Positions 1 through 8,467 of a DNA stretch of 64,000 nucleotides are shown in pieces. Origin of the DNA: Streptomyces sp. NBS 14/10 (GTDB lineage Bacteria > Actinomycetota > Actinomycetes > Streptomycetales > Streptomycetaceae); contig NZ_NCSM01000022.1 in NCBI RefSeq assembly GCF_002224125.1, positions 62,001-126,000 on the forward strand. The letters are read 5' to 3'. The notes below the pieces were generated by a model. That model worked only from the letters and a program-made list of their open reading frames with translations. It was not told where the DNA came from and ran no database searches. The position numbers and the translations under genes are program-made. Each line of letters starts with the position of its first letter. Position 1 is the stretch's first letter.

Positions 1-90
1 TTCCGGATGGGCTCCCGCGTAGTTGTCGCTGGCGAATCCGCGCAGATCGGGGTCGTGGTGGCGGCGGGCGTCGGTGCGCCCTGGGTTCAC
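1..90 (-). CDS. Threonine aldolase / beta-eliminating lyase family protein, N-terminal fragment
   Basis: Only the first 30 codons lie in the window; the gene continues past the left edge. Reading leftward from a GTG at 90, the product contains the segment FASDNYAGAHPE. This resembles the N-terminal substrate-binding stretch of low-specificity L-threonine aldolases, PLP enzymes that cleave threonine to glycine and acetaldehyde. The GTG overlaps the stop of the upstream SDR gene (GTGA), so it is probably translationally coupled and third in an operon with the DUF6421 and SDR genes. The family call rests on one short motif. The PLP lysine is outside the window. Confidence 0.7.
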   Translation of the reverse strand, partial: MNPGRTDARRHHDPDLRGFASDNYAGAHPE

Positions 91-872
91 GGCTTGGGGG
101 TCAGCCACAGACGGGTTCCGTTCACTTCCCGGGCGGGCCGGTCCCAGAGTCCGGCGATGGCCTCGGCCAGCTCCTTGACGTCCGTGAAGCCCGCGAACTT
201 CGCATTGGGGCGCTCCGCTCGCATGGCGTCGTGCACCAGCGCCTTGACCACCAGGATGACAGCGGCCGCGGCCGGGCCGCCCCCGTCCCCCAGCTTCCGG
301 AAGGAGTCGGCGAGCGCGAGGGTCCATGCCTCGGCTGCCGCCTTGGCGGCGGCGTACGCGGCGTTCCCGGCGGTGGGCTGGGAGGCGCCCGCCGCGCTGA
401 TCAGGACATAGCGCCCCTTGCCGCTGCGCAGCAGGGCGTCGTGGAAGGCGAGCGAGGTGTGCTGGGCGGTCCTGATCAGCAGGTTGTGCAGGGTGTCCCA
501 GTCGGCGAGCGGGGCGTCGGCGAAGCTCTTGCCGCCGCGCCAGCCGCCGACCAGATGCACCAGTCCGTCGACCCGGCCGAACTCCTTCTCGGTGCGGTCG
601 GCCCATTCGCGGGCCGCGCGCAGATCGAGCAGGTCGACGGTGTCGCCGGTGACGGTGGCCCCGCCGTGGGCGTAGCGGGCGGCGTCCACGGCTTCGGCCA
701 GCCGGGCGGGGTCCGCGTCGGAGGCGATGACGGTGGCCCCGGCCTCGGCGAGGCGGAGCAGTACGGCGCGGCCCGCCGGGCCCGCCGCGCCGGCCACCGC
801 GACCACGGCTCCGTCCAGGGGCCCCTTGCCGTTCGGCTCGTTCGGGGTGGGGCTCGACGTCGGTGTGGTCAT
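87..872 (-). CDS. SDR family NAD(P)-dependent oxidoreductase
   Basis: A 261-residue short-chain dehydrogenase. The Rossmann glycine motif appears near residues 15-22 (AGAAGPAGRA), an acidic residue follows beta-2 (IASDAD), and the catalytic signature is a Ser in LISAAG followed by YAAAK. I chose ATG 872 because a strong AGGAGG lies about 9 bases upstream. A GTG further upstream, overlapping the stop of the DUF6421 gene, would add about 20 low-complexity residues. The gene sits between DUF6421 and the threonine-aldolase start on the same strand, with stop/start overlap to the latter, so the three are probably co-transcribed. The substrate is unknown. Confidence 0.85.
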   Translation of the reverse strand: MTTPTSSPTPNEPNGKGPLDGAVVAVAGAAGPAGRAVLLRLAEAGATVIASDADPARLAEAVDAARYAHGGATVTGDTVDLLDLRAAREWADRTEKEFGRVDGLVHLVGGWRGGKSFADAPLADWDTLHNLLIRTAQHTSLAFHDALLRSGKGRYVLISAAGASQPTAGNAAYAAAKAAAEAWTLALADSFRKLGDGGGPAAAAVILVVKALVHDAMRAERPNAKFAGFTDVKELAEAIAGLWDRPAREVNGTRLWLTPKP

Positions 873-931
873 GGTCGTCGCCTCCTCGGGCGCTCCGCTC
901 ATCCCTGCCATCGGCTTCCCTGCCATCGGCT

Positions 932-2338
932 TCACGCGGCCGCCTTGACGTCGCTGTCGGCCGTGATGCCCTTGGTGGAGGCGACCACGGCGCGCAGCTT
1001 CTTGGCAAGCGCCTCGTAGAACATGCTGAGCGGGAACTCGTCGGGGAGCACGTCGTCCACCAGTTTGCGCGGCGGCTGGGTGAGGTCGAGGGCGTCGGGG
1101 CCCTTGGCCCACACCGAGCCGGGGTGCGGGGACAGGTAGGACGAGACCAGCTCATACGCCTTGAACCAGTGGACGAGCTTGGGGCGGTCGATGCCGTCGC
1201 GGTACAGCTTCTCGATCTCGCCGCACAGCTGGTTGGTGACCTGCGGGGCGCGGACCCAGTCGATGTGCAGGGTGTTGTCCGTCCAGCGTACGACGTCGTG
1301 CTGGTGCAGATAGGCGAAGAGCAGTTGGCCGCCGAGCCCGTCGTAGTTGCGTACGCGGTCGCCGGTGACGGGGAACCGGAACATCCGGTCGAAGATCACG
1401 GCGTACTGGACGTCGCGGGCCTGCGCGATCCCCTCGGCCTCCAGCTTCACGGCCTCCTTGAAGGCGGTGAGGTCACAGCGCAGCTCCTCCAGGCCGTACA
1501 TCCAGAACGGCTGGCGCTGCTTGATCATGAAGGGGTCGAAGGGCAGATCGCCATGGCTGTGGGTGCGGTCGTGGACCATGTCCCACAGGGCGAACGCCTC
1601 CTGGCAGCGCCGCTGGTCGGCGAGCATGTCCCGGACGTCGTCGGGGAGCTCGATGCCCAGCGCCTGGACGGCGGCCCCGCTCACCCGCCGGAAGCGGGCG
1701 GCCTCGCGGTCGCAGAAGATCCCTCCCCAGCTGAACCGCTCCGGGACCTCGCGGACGGCGATGGTCTCGGGGAAGAGCACCGCGGAGTTGGTGTCGTAGC
1801 CGGAGGTGAAGTCCTCGAAGGCCAGGCCGATGTAGAGCGGGTTGTCGTAGCGGGTGCGCTCGAGCTCGGCCAGCCAGTCCGGCCACACCACGCGTACGAC
1901 CAGCGCCTCGAGGTTGCGGTCCGGGTTGCCGTTCTGCGTGTACATCGGGAAGACGACCAGGTGCTGCAGGCCGTCGGCGCGGCCGCGGGCGGGCTGGAAG
2001 GCGAGCAGCGAGTCGAGGAAGTCCGGCACCCCGAAGCCGCCCTCGGCCCAGCGGCGCAGATCGGCGACGAGCGCCTGGTGGTACGCGGCGTCGTGCGGCA
2101 GCAGCGGGGCCAGCTCCTCGACGGCCCGTACGACCTTGTCGACGGCGTCCTGGGCGCCGGCCCGGGGTGGAGCGCCGTCGGCCTCGAAGTCGATCGAACC
2201 GTCCTTGGACTGCCAGGGCCTGATGGCCTCCACGGCGTCCTTGAGCGCGGCCCAGGACGGGTGCTCCACTACGAGATCCACACGCTCCGCAGGCAGAATG
2301 ACACCCTCCGCCACCGTAGACGAAAGAATTTCCGCCAT
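932..2338 (-). CDS. DUF6421 family protein
   Basis: A 468-residue cytoplasmic protein without signal peptide or membrane segments, recognised as the uncharacterised actinobacterial family DUF6421. Conserved-looking blocks include the WDMVHDRTHSHGDLPFDPF region (several His and Asp, possibly metal binding) and the HQHDVVRWTDN region. ATG 2338 is preferred over a GTG six bases upstream because GGAGG at 2346-2350 is ideally spaced from it. It is the first gene of a minus-strand operon with the SDR and threonine-aldolase-like genes. The 290 bp between this start and the divergent GDPD gene must hold both promoters; I see no convincing operator there. Function unknown. Confidence 0.8.
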   Translation of the reverse strand: MAEILSSTVAEGVILPAERVDLVVEHPSWAALKDAVEAIRPWQSKDGSIDFEADGAPPRAGAQDAVDKVVRAVEELAPLLPHDAAYHQALVADLRRWAEGGFGVPDFLDSLLAFQPARGRADGLQHLVVFPMYTQNGNPDRNLEALVVRVVWPDWLAELERTRYDNPLYIGLAFEDFTSGYDTNSAVLFPETIAVREVPERFSWGGIFCDREAARFRRVSGAAVQALGIELPDDVRDMLADQRRCQEAFALWDMVHDRTHSHGDLPFDPFMIKQRQPFWMYGLEELRCDLTAFKEAVKLEAEGIAQARDVQYAVIFDRMFRFPVTGDRVRNYDGLGGQLLFAYLHQHDVVRWTDNTLHIDWVRAPQVTNQLCGEIEKLYRDGIDRPKLVHWFKAYELVSSYLSPHPGSVWAKGPDALDLTQPPRKLVDDVLPDEFPLSMFYEALAKKLRAVVASTKGITADSDVKAAA

Positions 2339-2628
2339 AACCACACCTCCACCGAAGAAACTCGCGTAAAGACACCGTATCCATCGACTGTTCTCCGGCT
2401 CAAGTGGGGCCGCCGGAAAATATCCTGCCCCGCCACCTCCCCACCGATGTTTTTCCTGTGGGACATGGCTCGTTCATGGACCGGTAGCCGAGCCGCGCCT
2501 CTGCCGCGGCCCTGTCGTAACCCCCGCGTCGCGGTGGGCCGTTACGCTGAGCGCCGGTCCGGGCAGCCGCCTCAGCACAACCAGCGCCTCAGCACGACCA
2601 GCAGAGCCGACAGAAGAGCGAGACACCG

Positions 2629-3312
2629 TTGACCTTTCTCACCATCGGACACCGCGGAGTGATGGGCGTCGAGCCGGAGAACACCCTCCGGTCCTTCCTC
2701 CGGGCCGAGCACGAGGGCCTGGACGTCATCGAGCTGGACCTGCATCTGAGCAAGGACGGCGAGCTCGTGGTCATGCACGACGCCGACGTGGACCGCACGA
2801 CCGACGGACAGGGGCCCATCAGCGACTTCACCCTCGCCGAACTGCGCCAGCTCGACGCCGGGCAGGGCGAGCGCATCCCGGTCTTCGAGGAGGTCGTGGA
2901 CGCCGTGCAGGCGCCCCTCCAGGCGGAGATCAAGGACACCGCGGCCGCGCGTGCCCTCGCTGAGGTGATCACCCGCCGCAATCTGCTGGACCGCGTGGAC
3001 GTGCTCTCCTTCCACGACCAGGCCATCGCCGAGATCCGCACCCTCCTGCCGACCGCCCGCACCGCGCTCGTCGCCAGCCGCTACGGCCTCGATGTGATCG
3101 ACCGGGCGCGGGCGGTCGACGCCGGGATGCTGGTCCTCAACATCCGCCGGATCACCCTCGAACTCGTACAGCGCGCCCACGCGGCCGACCTCAAGGTCAT
3201 CGGCTGGACGGTGAACACCCCGGACCATCTGAAACTGGCCCGCGGCCTCGGCCTGGACGGCGGCACCACCGACTACCCGGAGATCAGGCGAGCGGCCCGC
3301 TACACGGCGTGA
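2629..3312 (+). CDS. Glycerophosphodiester phosphodiesterase
   Basis: A 227-residue GDPD-family TIM-barrel enzyme expected to hydrolyse glycerophosphodiesters to sn-glycerol 3-phosphate and an alcohol. The family signature is clear: IGHRG near residue 6, EPENT shortly after, then ELDLHLSKDGELVVMHD with the metal-binding Glu/Asp and catalytic His residues. The C-terminus has the usual GWTVNTPD block. No signal peptide is present, so it is probably cytosolic. The predicted start is TTG at 2629; the motif begins almost at once, so no upstream start is needed. It converges with the GNAT gene, whose stop lies 36 bp away. Confidence 0.92.
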   Translation: MTFLTIGHRGVMGVEPENTLRSFLRAEHEGLDVIELDLHLSKDGELVVMHDADVDRTTDGQGPISDFTLAELRQLDAGQGERIPVFEEVVDAVQAPLQAEIKDTAAARALAEVITRRNLLDRVDVLSFHDQAIAEIRTLLPTARTALVASRYGLDVIDRARAVDAGMLVLNIRRITLELVQRAHAADLKVIGWTVNTPDHLKLARGLGLDGGTTDYPEIRRAARYTA

Positions 3313-3348
3313 CCAGGCTCCTGGGGTTCGGCTTCCGGTGGGCCGGCC

Positions 3349-3903
3349 TCACGCCAGCGGCTTGACCAGCAGCTCGAACTCGAGATCGGCGCGGCGCGGG
3401 ATGCCGAAGCGCTCATCCCCGTACGGGAACGGCGTCATCTCCCCCGTACGGGCGTAGCCGCGCCGCTCGTACCACGCGATCAGGTCCTCGCGGGCCGAGA
3501 TCACCGTCATACGCATCTCCCGCGCGCCCCATTCGGCCCGCACCCACCGCTCCGCCTCGGCGATGATCACCTTGCCGAGCCCGGCGCCCTGGAGCGCCGG
3601 CCGCACCGCGAACATCCCGAAGTAGGCATGGTCGCCGCGGTGCTCCAGCTGGCAGCAGGCCACCATCTCGCCACCCAGCTCGACCACCAGCATCCGGCCG
3701 TTCTCCCCCGTCACCACGGCCGCGACCCCCTCGGGATCGGTGCGCCGCCCGCCCAGGATGTCGGCCTCCGTCGTCCAGCCCGCCCTGCTGGAGTCCCCGC
3801 GATAGGCCGACTCGATCAGCGCGACCAGCTCCGGCACATCGGCCGCGGTCGCGGCCCGGAAAGTCGGCTCGGCGGCGGGCCGGGTGGCGTCTACGGTCTC
3901 CAT
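3349..3903 (-). CDS. GNAT family N-acetyltransferase
   Basis: A 184-residue acetyltransferase. The acetyl-CoA-binding motif A is visible as FAVRPALQGAGLGKVII, preceded by beta-4 residues HAYFGMF, with the YERRGYARTGE C-terminal block typical of GNATs. The start at 3903 fits an N-terminus that leads directly into TFRAATAADVPEL, the usual first strand; GGAAGGA lies about 11 bases upstream. Substrate unknown. It is divergent from the VOC-family gene; the 80 bp between them must contain both promoters. Confidence 0.88.
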   Translation of the reverse strand: METVDATRPAAEPTFRAATAADVPELVALIESAYRGDSSRAGWTTEADILGGRRTDPEGVAAVVTGENGRMLVVELGGEMVACCQLEHRGDHAYFGMFAVRPALQGAGLGKVIIAEAERWVRAEWGAREMRMTVISAREDLIAWYERRGYARTGEMTPFPYGDERFGIPRRADLEFELLVKPLA

Positions 3904-3971
3904 GAGGTCGGATGTCCTTCCCTTGCGGTGTGCCTTGCGGCGGCAGTCGACTTTAACCCGCCCCCGATGCG

Positions 3972-3977
3972 TAAGGT
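3972..3977 (+). promoter_or_regulatory. Candidate -10 hexamer of a leaderless promoter
   Basis: TAAGGT ends six bases before the ATG at 3984 of the VOC gene, and no Shine-Dalgarno sequence lies between. In Streptomyces this spacing fits transcription starting at or next to the start codon. No good -35 box is visible. Confidence 0.4.
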
Positions 3978-3983
3978 CGCGCC

Positions 3984-4376
3984 ATGGTGCATGTACTGAG
4001 CAGCCGCACCCTGCTGCGGCCGACCGATCCGGAACGCTCCCGTGACTTCTACGGCGAGACCCTGGGCCTCGTGGTCTACCGGGAATTCGGCGAGGGCCCC
4101 GAGCGCGGCACGGTCTACTTCCTCGGCGGCGGCTTCCTCGAGGTCTCCGGCCGCTCCGACACCCCTCCGGCCCCCGGCCTCCAGCTGTGGCTGCAGGTCG
4201 CCGACGTCGCGGCGGCCCATGAGGAGCTGATGGCCCACGGGGTCGAGGTGCTGCGGCCACCGCTGAAGGAGCCCTGGGGGCTGGTCGAGATGTGGATCAG
4301 CGACCCGGACGGGGTCAAGATCGTTCTCGTGGAGGTCCCGCACGACCATCCCCTTCGCTATCGACCGGGGACGTAG
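3984..4376 (+). CDS. VOC family protein (glyoxalase/bleomycin-resistance fold)
   Basis: A 130-residue protein of the vicinal-oxygen-chelate superfamily. Both beta-alpha-beta-beta-beta units can be followed: the first starts at SSRTLLRPTDPERSRDFYGETLGL, the second at LWLQVADVAAAHEELMAHG and ends in MWISDPDGVKIVLVE, with the terminal Glu that often binds metal. Members include glyoxalases, dioxygenases and drug-binding proteins, so the reaction cannot be assigned. There is no ribosome binding site before the ATG; a -10-like TAAGGT suggests leaderless expression. Confidence 0.9.
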   Translation: MVHVLSSRTLLRPTDPERSRDFYGETLGLVVYREFGEGPERGTVYFLGGGFLEVSGRSDTPPAPGLQLWLQVADVAAAHEELMAHGVEVLRPPLKEPWGLVEMWISDPDGVKIVLVEVPHDHPLRYRPGT

Positions 4377-4462
4377 GACGGCTGGAGCCCGGACGGCGCC
4401 GTGCTGACCGGACGGGGCAAGAAGTTCACTTTTATCGAATCGATCGCAAAGGACTTGGTGAC

Positions 4463-5059
4463 GTGATCCCTGCCCTGCTGGAAGCGGAGGCGACCTCGTC
4501 GGCGCCCGCCCTCGTACTGCGCCCCTGGGGCCCGGCGGACGCCGCCGACCTCGTCGAGGTGTACCGGGACGACGTATTGCGCCGCTGGACGAGTTCGGCC
4601 GTGGACGACGAGGCGGGCGCGGCACGATGGATCCAGGAACAGCAGCGGGGATGGGAGACGGGCGACCGCTTCGCTTTCGCGGTCGTCGAAGCCCGGACCG
4701 CGGCGTCCGAGGGGCGGTTGGCGGGCGATGCGGTGCTCAAGAACGTCACCTCAGGCGTGCCGTCGGCCGAGGTCGGCTACTGGACCGCGGCGCACGCGCG
4801 CGGCCGGGGAGTCGCCCCCCGGGCGCTGCGGGCGCTCACCGACTGGGCCTTCGCCACCTTCGCCGCCGACGGACTGACGCGTCTTGAGCTGCTGCACCAG
4901 GTGGACAACGCGGCGTCCTGCCGCGTCGCGCAGAAGAGCGGTTACGGCCTGGCCACGCTTCTGCCCGCCGCGCCGCCCGCGTTCCCCCGCGACGGCCATC
5001 TGCACATACGGTCCCGGTCAGCGCAGGTGAGCGCGCTCGTCGACGCGACGCGTCGGTGA
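4463..5059 (+). CDS. GNAT family N-acetyltransferase (RimJ/RimL-like)
   Basis: A 198-residue GNAT of the ribosomal-protein-acetyltransferase-like type. It has the N-terminal LRPWGPADAADL strand-helix, central EVGYWTAAHARGRGVAPRAL (acetyl-CoA pyrophosphate loop) and the RLELLHQVDNAASCRVAQKSGY block, in which an Asn followed by a Ser-Gly-Tyr helix is diagnostic. The start is taken as GTG 4463 with AAAGGA about eight bases upstream. The frame is open further upstream but that extension looks like low-complexity shadow. Its last 42 bases overlap the 3' end of the convergent hypothetical gene. Confidence 0.87.
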   Translation: MIPALLEAEATSSAPALVLRPWGPADAADLVEVYRDDVLRRWTSSAVDDEAGAARWIQEQQRGWETGDRFAFAVVEARTAASEGRLAGDAVLKNVTSGVPSAEVGYWTAAHARGRGVAPRALRALTDWAFATFAADGLTRLELLHQVDNAASCRVAQKSGYGLATLLPAAPPAFPRDGHLHIRSRSAQVSALVDATRR

Positions 5060-5491
5060 GCCCAGGAAGACATCCGGGGTGGCGGGACCGTAGGCGACGT
5101 TGAGGGTGTCGAGCCGGTAGAACCACTCCCCGCCGCAGAGGCCGACGAACCGGTGGTTGATCTGCCACCGCAGCCACTCCCCGGGGGCGAGCCGCACCGC
5201 GGGCGGGCGGCGATGGCGGCGCGGCATGCTGAACATCGACACCTGCGGTGGACCGATCCGCAGCAGGCCCCCGTCCTCCTCCCGCAGCGCCACTCCGGCG
5301 TCCGACAGCTCCCGTACGGCCGCATGGGGCTCGAAGGAATCCGCCTCCCGCATCACGACCTCGTGCATGGACGACGCCAAACCCGGAGGCAGCGGGAACG
5401 CGATGGGGGCCGCGTTCCTCCGTACGGCTTCGGGGCCGCCGCGGGAGGACTTGGTCCACTCGGTGCGCACCCATTGAACGACGGCGTCCAT
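5018..5491 (-). CDS. Hypothetical protein
   Basis: A 157-residue protein I do not recognise. It lacks signal peptide and membrane segments. Features: an N-terminal helix rich in Trp and charge (VVQWVRTEWTK), and a C-terminal half with many aromatic residues (GEWLRWQINHRFVGLCGGEWFYRLDTLN) suggesting a small beta fold. Codon use fits a real gene on this strand, and no better ORF covers 5.06-5.49 kb. It converges with and overlaps the GNAT gene by 42 bp. Confidence 0.65.
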   Translation of the reverse strand: MDAVVQWVRTEWTKSSRGGPEAVRRNAAPIAFPLPPGLASSMHEVVMREADSFEPHAAVRELSDAGVALREEDGGLLRIGPPQVSMFSMPRRHRRPPAVRLAPGEWLRWQINHRFVGLCGGEWFYRLDTLNVAYGPATPDVFLGSPTRRVDERAHLR

Positions 5492-5581
5492 GACGCCGAT
5501 GATCGGGCAGGGGCTCGCCGCGCCGCCACCGGCTTTTCGCCGGGGCCGGGTCCGAACCGGCGCCGTGCCCGTACCGGCGGC

Positions 5582-6538
5582 CTACGAGAACGCGTCCAGG
5601 TTCGTGAGTTCGCTGGACAGCTCCCACAGCCGGGCCGCCGCGGCGGGGTCCACGGCCCAGGGTTTGACCCCGCCGATCAGCATGTCGTCGGTCGTGGCGG
5701 GCTCGGCGATGTCGCAGTCCTGGCAGTACGCGCCCCCGTGGCCGTCCAGCAGGGGCGAGGTGGCGGCCCATGCGGCCGTCGCCGCGCCCTGGGCGGGCGT
5801 CTTGAAGCCGTCCGCGGGTGTGCCGTCGGCGGTGATCCAGCCTTGGGCGATCTGCTCGTCGCGGGGGATGTGCCGTTGGAGGGGGGTGAGGATGGAGCCC
5901 GGGTGGAGGGCGAAGGCGTGGACTCCGCTGGCTGCGCCCAGGGTGTCGAGGTGCAGGGCGAAGAGGGCGTTCGCGGTCTTCGACTGGGCGTAGGCGAGCC
6001 AACGGTCGTAGCCCGCGCCGAAGTGCGGGTCGTCCCAGCGGATGTCGGAGAGGAAGTGGCCCGACGAGGCCACGGACACCACCCGCGCCCCGCCGGGGGC
6101 CAGCGCCGGGCGGAGGCGGTTGACGAGGGCGAAGTGGCCGAGGTGGTTGATCGCGAAATGCGCCTCCCAGCCGGGGCCGACGCGGGTCTCGGGGCAGGCC
6201 ATGACGCCCGCGTTGTTGATGACGATGTCGAGGGCGCGGCCGGTCTCCAGGAAGCGGTCGGCGAAGGCCCGTACGCTCTCCAGATCGGACAGCTCCAGCT
6301 GCCACGCCTCCGTCCCCGCGATGCCGCGCAGGGCCTCCTCCGCGGCGGCGGGCCTGCGGGCCGGGACGACGACGTGGGCGCCGGCCCGGGCGAGGGCCCG
6401 GGTGGTCTCCAGGCCGAGACCGGAGTAGCCGCCGGTGACCAGGGCGGTCCTGCCCGACAGGTCGATGCCGGTGAGTACGTCGTCCGCCGTGCTGTGCGCG
6501 CCGAAACCGCTGCCGATCTTGTGTTGCTCGGTGCTCAT
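5582..6538 (-). CDS. SDR family oxidoreductase (retinol-dehydrogenase-like)
   Basis: A 318-residue classical-to-extended SDR. Motifs: TGGYSGLGLE for NAD(P) binding near residue 35, INNAGVMACPE, the catalytic Ser in SVASSGHF, and YAQSK. The length and the inserted segment around DPHFGAGYDRWLAYAQSK match the retinol dehydrogenase / WW-domain-oxidoreductase-like group common in Streptomyces, where the physiological substrate is usually unknown. A further 145 codons are open upstream but are proline/arginine shadow, so ATG 6538 is used. It is divergent from the DUF5134 gene. Confidence 0.88.
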   Translation of the reverse strand: MSTEQHKIGSGFGAHSTADDVLTGIDLSGRTALVTGGYSGLGLETTRALARAGAHVVVPARRPAAAEEALRGIAGTEAWQLELSDLESVRAFADRFLETGRALDIVINNAGVMACPETRVGPGWEAHFAINHLGHFALVNRLRPALAPGGARVVSVASSGHFLSDIRWDDPHFGAGYDRWLAYAQSKTANALFALHLDTLGAASGVHAFALHPGSILTPLQRHIPRDEQIAQGWITADGTPADGFKTPAQGAATAAWAATSPLLDGHGGAYCQDCDIAEPATTDDMLIGGVKPWAVDPAAAARLWELSSELTNLDAFS

Positions 6539-6711
6539 GTCCCGGGACGCTAGGACTTGGAGTGCACACAAGGTCAAGATCGCGACTCCGGGCCCTGGGG
6601 CGGGGCCCTGGGGCGGGGGGATCGCGCTCCCCCGTTGCCCCCGTGCGCTCCCGTGTGCGGGGCGCTCGCCGGGCAGCCTCCGGGGGATCCGTCCGTCCCG
6701 GGAGGTGCGCC

Positions 6712-7314
6712 GTGCACGGACCGCCGCTGGTCGGCTGGCTGCTGGTCGCGCTGTGCGCGGCCACGGGGTCGTACTGCCTGCTGCGGATGCGCGGCGAGCC
6801 GCCCGGCCGGGTGCGGCGGGCCGCGGGGGCGGAAGCGCTGATGGGGTGGGGGATGGCGGTGATGGCGGTGCCCGCCGCGGCGCTGGATCCCCGGCCGTGG
6901 GGCCCGCCCCTGCTCGCGGCGGTGTTCGCCGTGGCGGCCGTACGGGCGCTGCTGCCCGCGTGGCACGGCGGCGGCAGGGCGGCACTGGGGCACCATCTGC
7001 ACCACGCGGTCGGGGCGTTGGCGATGGTCTATATGGCGCTCGCGATGGCGGTGGGCACCCCGGCCGGGGGCCACGGCCACGCCGGGCACGCGGCGCAGGG
7101 GCGGGTGCCGGGCGGGGTGCCGGCGCTCACCGCCGTGCTGCTCTTGTACTTCGCGGTGTACGTGGTGTGGTCGGCGACCCGGCTGGCGCCGGCCGGGGCG
7201 GGTGGGGCCGGTGGGGGCTCCGGCAGTCTCGCCTGGTCGCGGCGGCCCGAACTGGCCGACGCGTGCAGGCTGTCCATGGGGATCGGGATGCTGGCGATGC
7301 TGCTGACGCTCTGA
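6712..7314 (+). CDS. DUF5134 domain-containing membrane protein
   Basis: A 200-residue integral membrane protein with about five hydrophobic segments and a His-rich motif (ALGHHLHHAVGALAMVYMALAM) inside the membrane region, followed by a loop with more His (GGHGHAGHA). This matches the actinobacterial family DUF5134, of unknown function. GTG 6712 is chosen because GGGAGG lies about six bases upstream. It precedes the M56 peptidase by 107 bp on the same strand. The His clusters raise the possibility of metal binding, which is inference. Confidence 0.8.
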   Translation: MHGPPLVGWLLVALCAATGSYCLLRMRGEPPGRVRRAAGAEALMGWGMAVMAVPAAALDPRPWGPPLLAAVFAVAAVRALLPAWHGGGRAALGHHLHHAVGALAMVYMALAMAVGTPAGGHGHAGHAAQGRVPGGVPALTAVLLLYFAVYVVWSATRLAPAGAGGAGGGSGSLAWSRRPELADACRLSMGIGMLAMLLTL

Positions 7315-7408
7315 GTCGGCGCCCGGGGCCGATCTCGCCCGGCCTCCGGTGATCGTGGCGTACGTCACTTCCGACCGCAGGACCGTACCCGCCCCGACAC
7401 CGCGCTCA

Positions 7409-7414
7409 TAAGGT
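7409..7414 (+). promoter_or_regulatory. Candidate -10 hexamer of a leaderless promoter
   Basis: TAAGGT ends seven bases before ATG 7422 of the M56 peptidase gene and there is no purine-rich ribosome binding site between. The same hexamer and spacing occur before the VOC gene at 3984. Confidence 0.4.
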
Positions 7415-7421
7415 AACGGCC

Positions 7422-8357
7422 ATGATGGTCCCGCTCGCGCTGATGGGCCTCGGCGCCCTGGCGGCGGCAATGGCGCCCCGCCTGCTGGCCCGGTCCGACT
7501 GGGCCGACCGCGAACCAGTGCTCGCCCTGTGGGTGTGGCAGTGCGTGGTGGTCGCCGTGTTGCTGTGCTGCGGGCTGACCATGGCGCTGACCGCGGCGGC
7601 GGCCTCGCAGGCCGTGCGCGGGAATGTCTTCGCCCCCGCGCCCCACGGCGTGGTGGAGGCGTACGCGCTGTCCGCGTACGGACCCTGGGCCGCCCCCGTC
7701 GCGCTCGCCCTGGCCTGCGGCGCCGTATGGACGGCACTGATGCTGACGCGCGAGATCGGCCGGGCGCGGACGCGGCGCAAGCGGCGGCGGGCCGAACTGC
7801 TCGACCGCTGCCCGGCGTTGCCCGGCGAGGAGCCCACCGGGGACCGTCTTGTGGTGCTGGAGGGCGAGCGGCCCGAGGCGTGGTGGCTGCCGGGCACGCC
7901 GCCCCGGCTGGTCATCACCACGGCGGCGCTGCGCCGTCTCAAGGGCCGTCGGCTGGACGCCGTACTGGCGCATGAGCAGGGGCACGCCCGGGCCCGCCAC
8001 CACTGGCTGCTGCACTGCTCGTCCGCGCTGGCCACGGGCTTTCCGCAGGTGCCGGTGTTCGCGGCCTTCCGCGACCAGGTGCACCGGCTGGTGGAGCTGG
8101 CCGCCGACGACTCCGCCTCGCGCCGCTTCGGGCGGCTGACGACCGCGCTCGCGCTGGTCGAACTGAACGAGCACCGCGGGGTGTTCGGGCCGGTCCCGGC
8201 CCAGCTCGCGGAGGTCCCGCGGCGGGTGGACCGGCTGCTCGCCCCGGCCGCGCGGCTCTCCCCCGCACGCCGTCTGCGGCTGACGGCGGCGGCGGCGCTG
8301 GTCCCCGTCGTACCGCTCGTGGTCACACTGGTCCCGGCGCTGCGGGTGCTGGGCTGA
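7422..8357 (+). CDS. M56 family metallopeptidase (BlaR1/HtpX-like membrane protease)
   Basis: A 311-residue membrane protein with hydrophobic segments at residues 1-20, 35-60 and about 85-105, a basic cytoplasmic stretch (RARTRRKRRR), then a zinc-protease domain with HEQGH at 184-188 and a downstream ELAADDSA helix supplying the third metal ligand. A final hydrophobic segment lies at the C-terminus. This is the actinobacterial M56 architecture, related to the protease part of BlaR1 but without a penicillin-binding sensor domain. No BlaI-type repressor gene is adjacent, so what triggers it is unknown. Confidence 0.9.
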   Translation: MMVPLALMGLGALAAAMAPRLLARSDWADREPVLALWVWQCVVVAVLLCCGLTMALTAAAASQAVRGNVFAPAPHGVVEAYALSAYGPWAAPVALALACGAVWTALMLTREIGRARTRRKRRRAELLDRCPALPGEEPTGDRLVVLEGERPEAWWLPGTPPRLVITTAALRRLKGRRLDAVLAHEQGHARARHHWLLHCSSALATGFPQVPVFAAFRDQVHRLVELAADDSASRRFGRLTTALALVELNEHRGVFGPVPAQLAEVPRRVDRLLAPAARLSPARRLRLTAAAALVPVVPLVVTLVPALRVLG

Positions 8358-8467
8358 GCGGAGCGTCACCCCGCGGGCAGGTGGCCGGGGGGCGGGACAC
8401 GCGTCCCTCTTCCGCGCCCGGCGGCCCTGGCCGACGCGCGCACCCGTCAGTGCGCGATCATCGTCCT

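Noticed and set aside
863..2632. 589-codon plus-strand frame opposite DUF6421
   Set aside because: Shadow of the minus-strand gene; composition dominated by Val/Gly/Asp/Ala with no domain, and the DUF6421 frame has an ideally spaced ribosome binding site.
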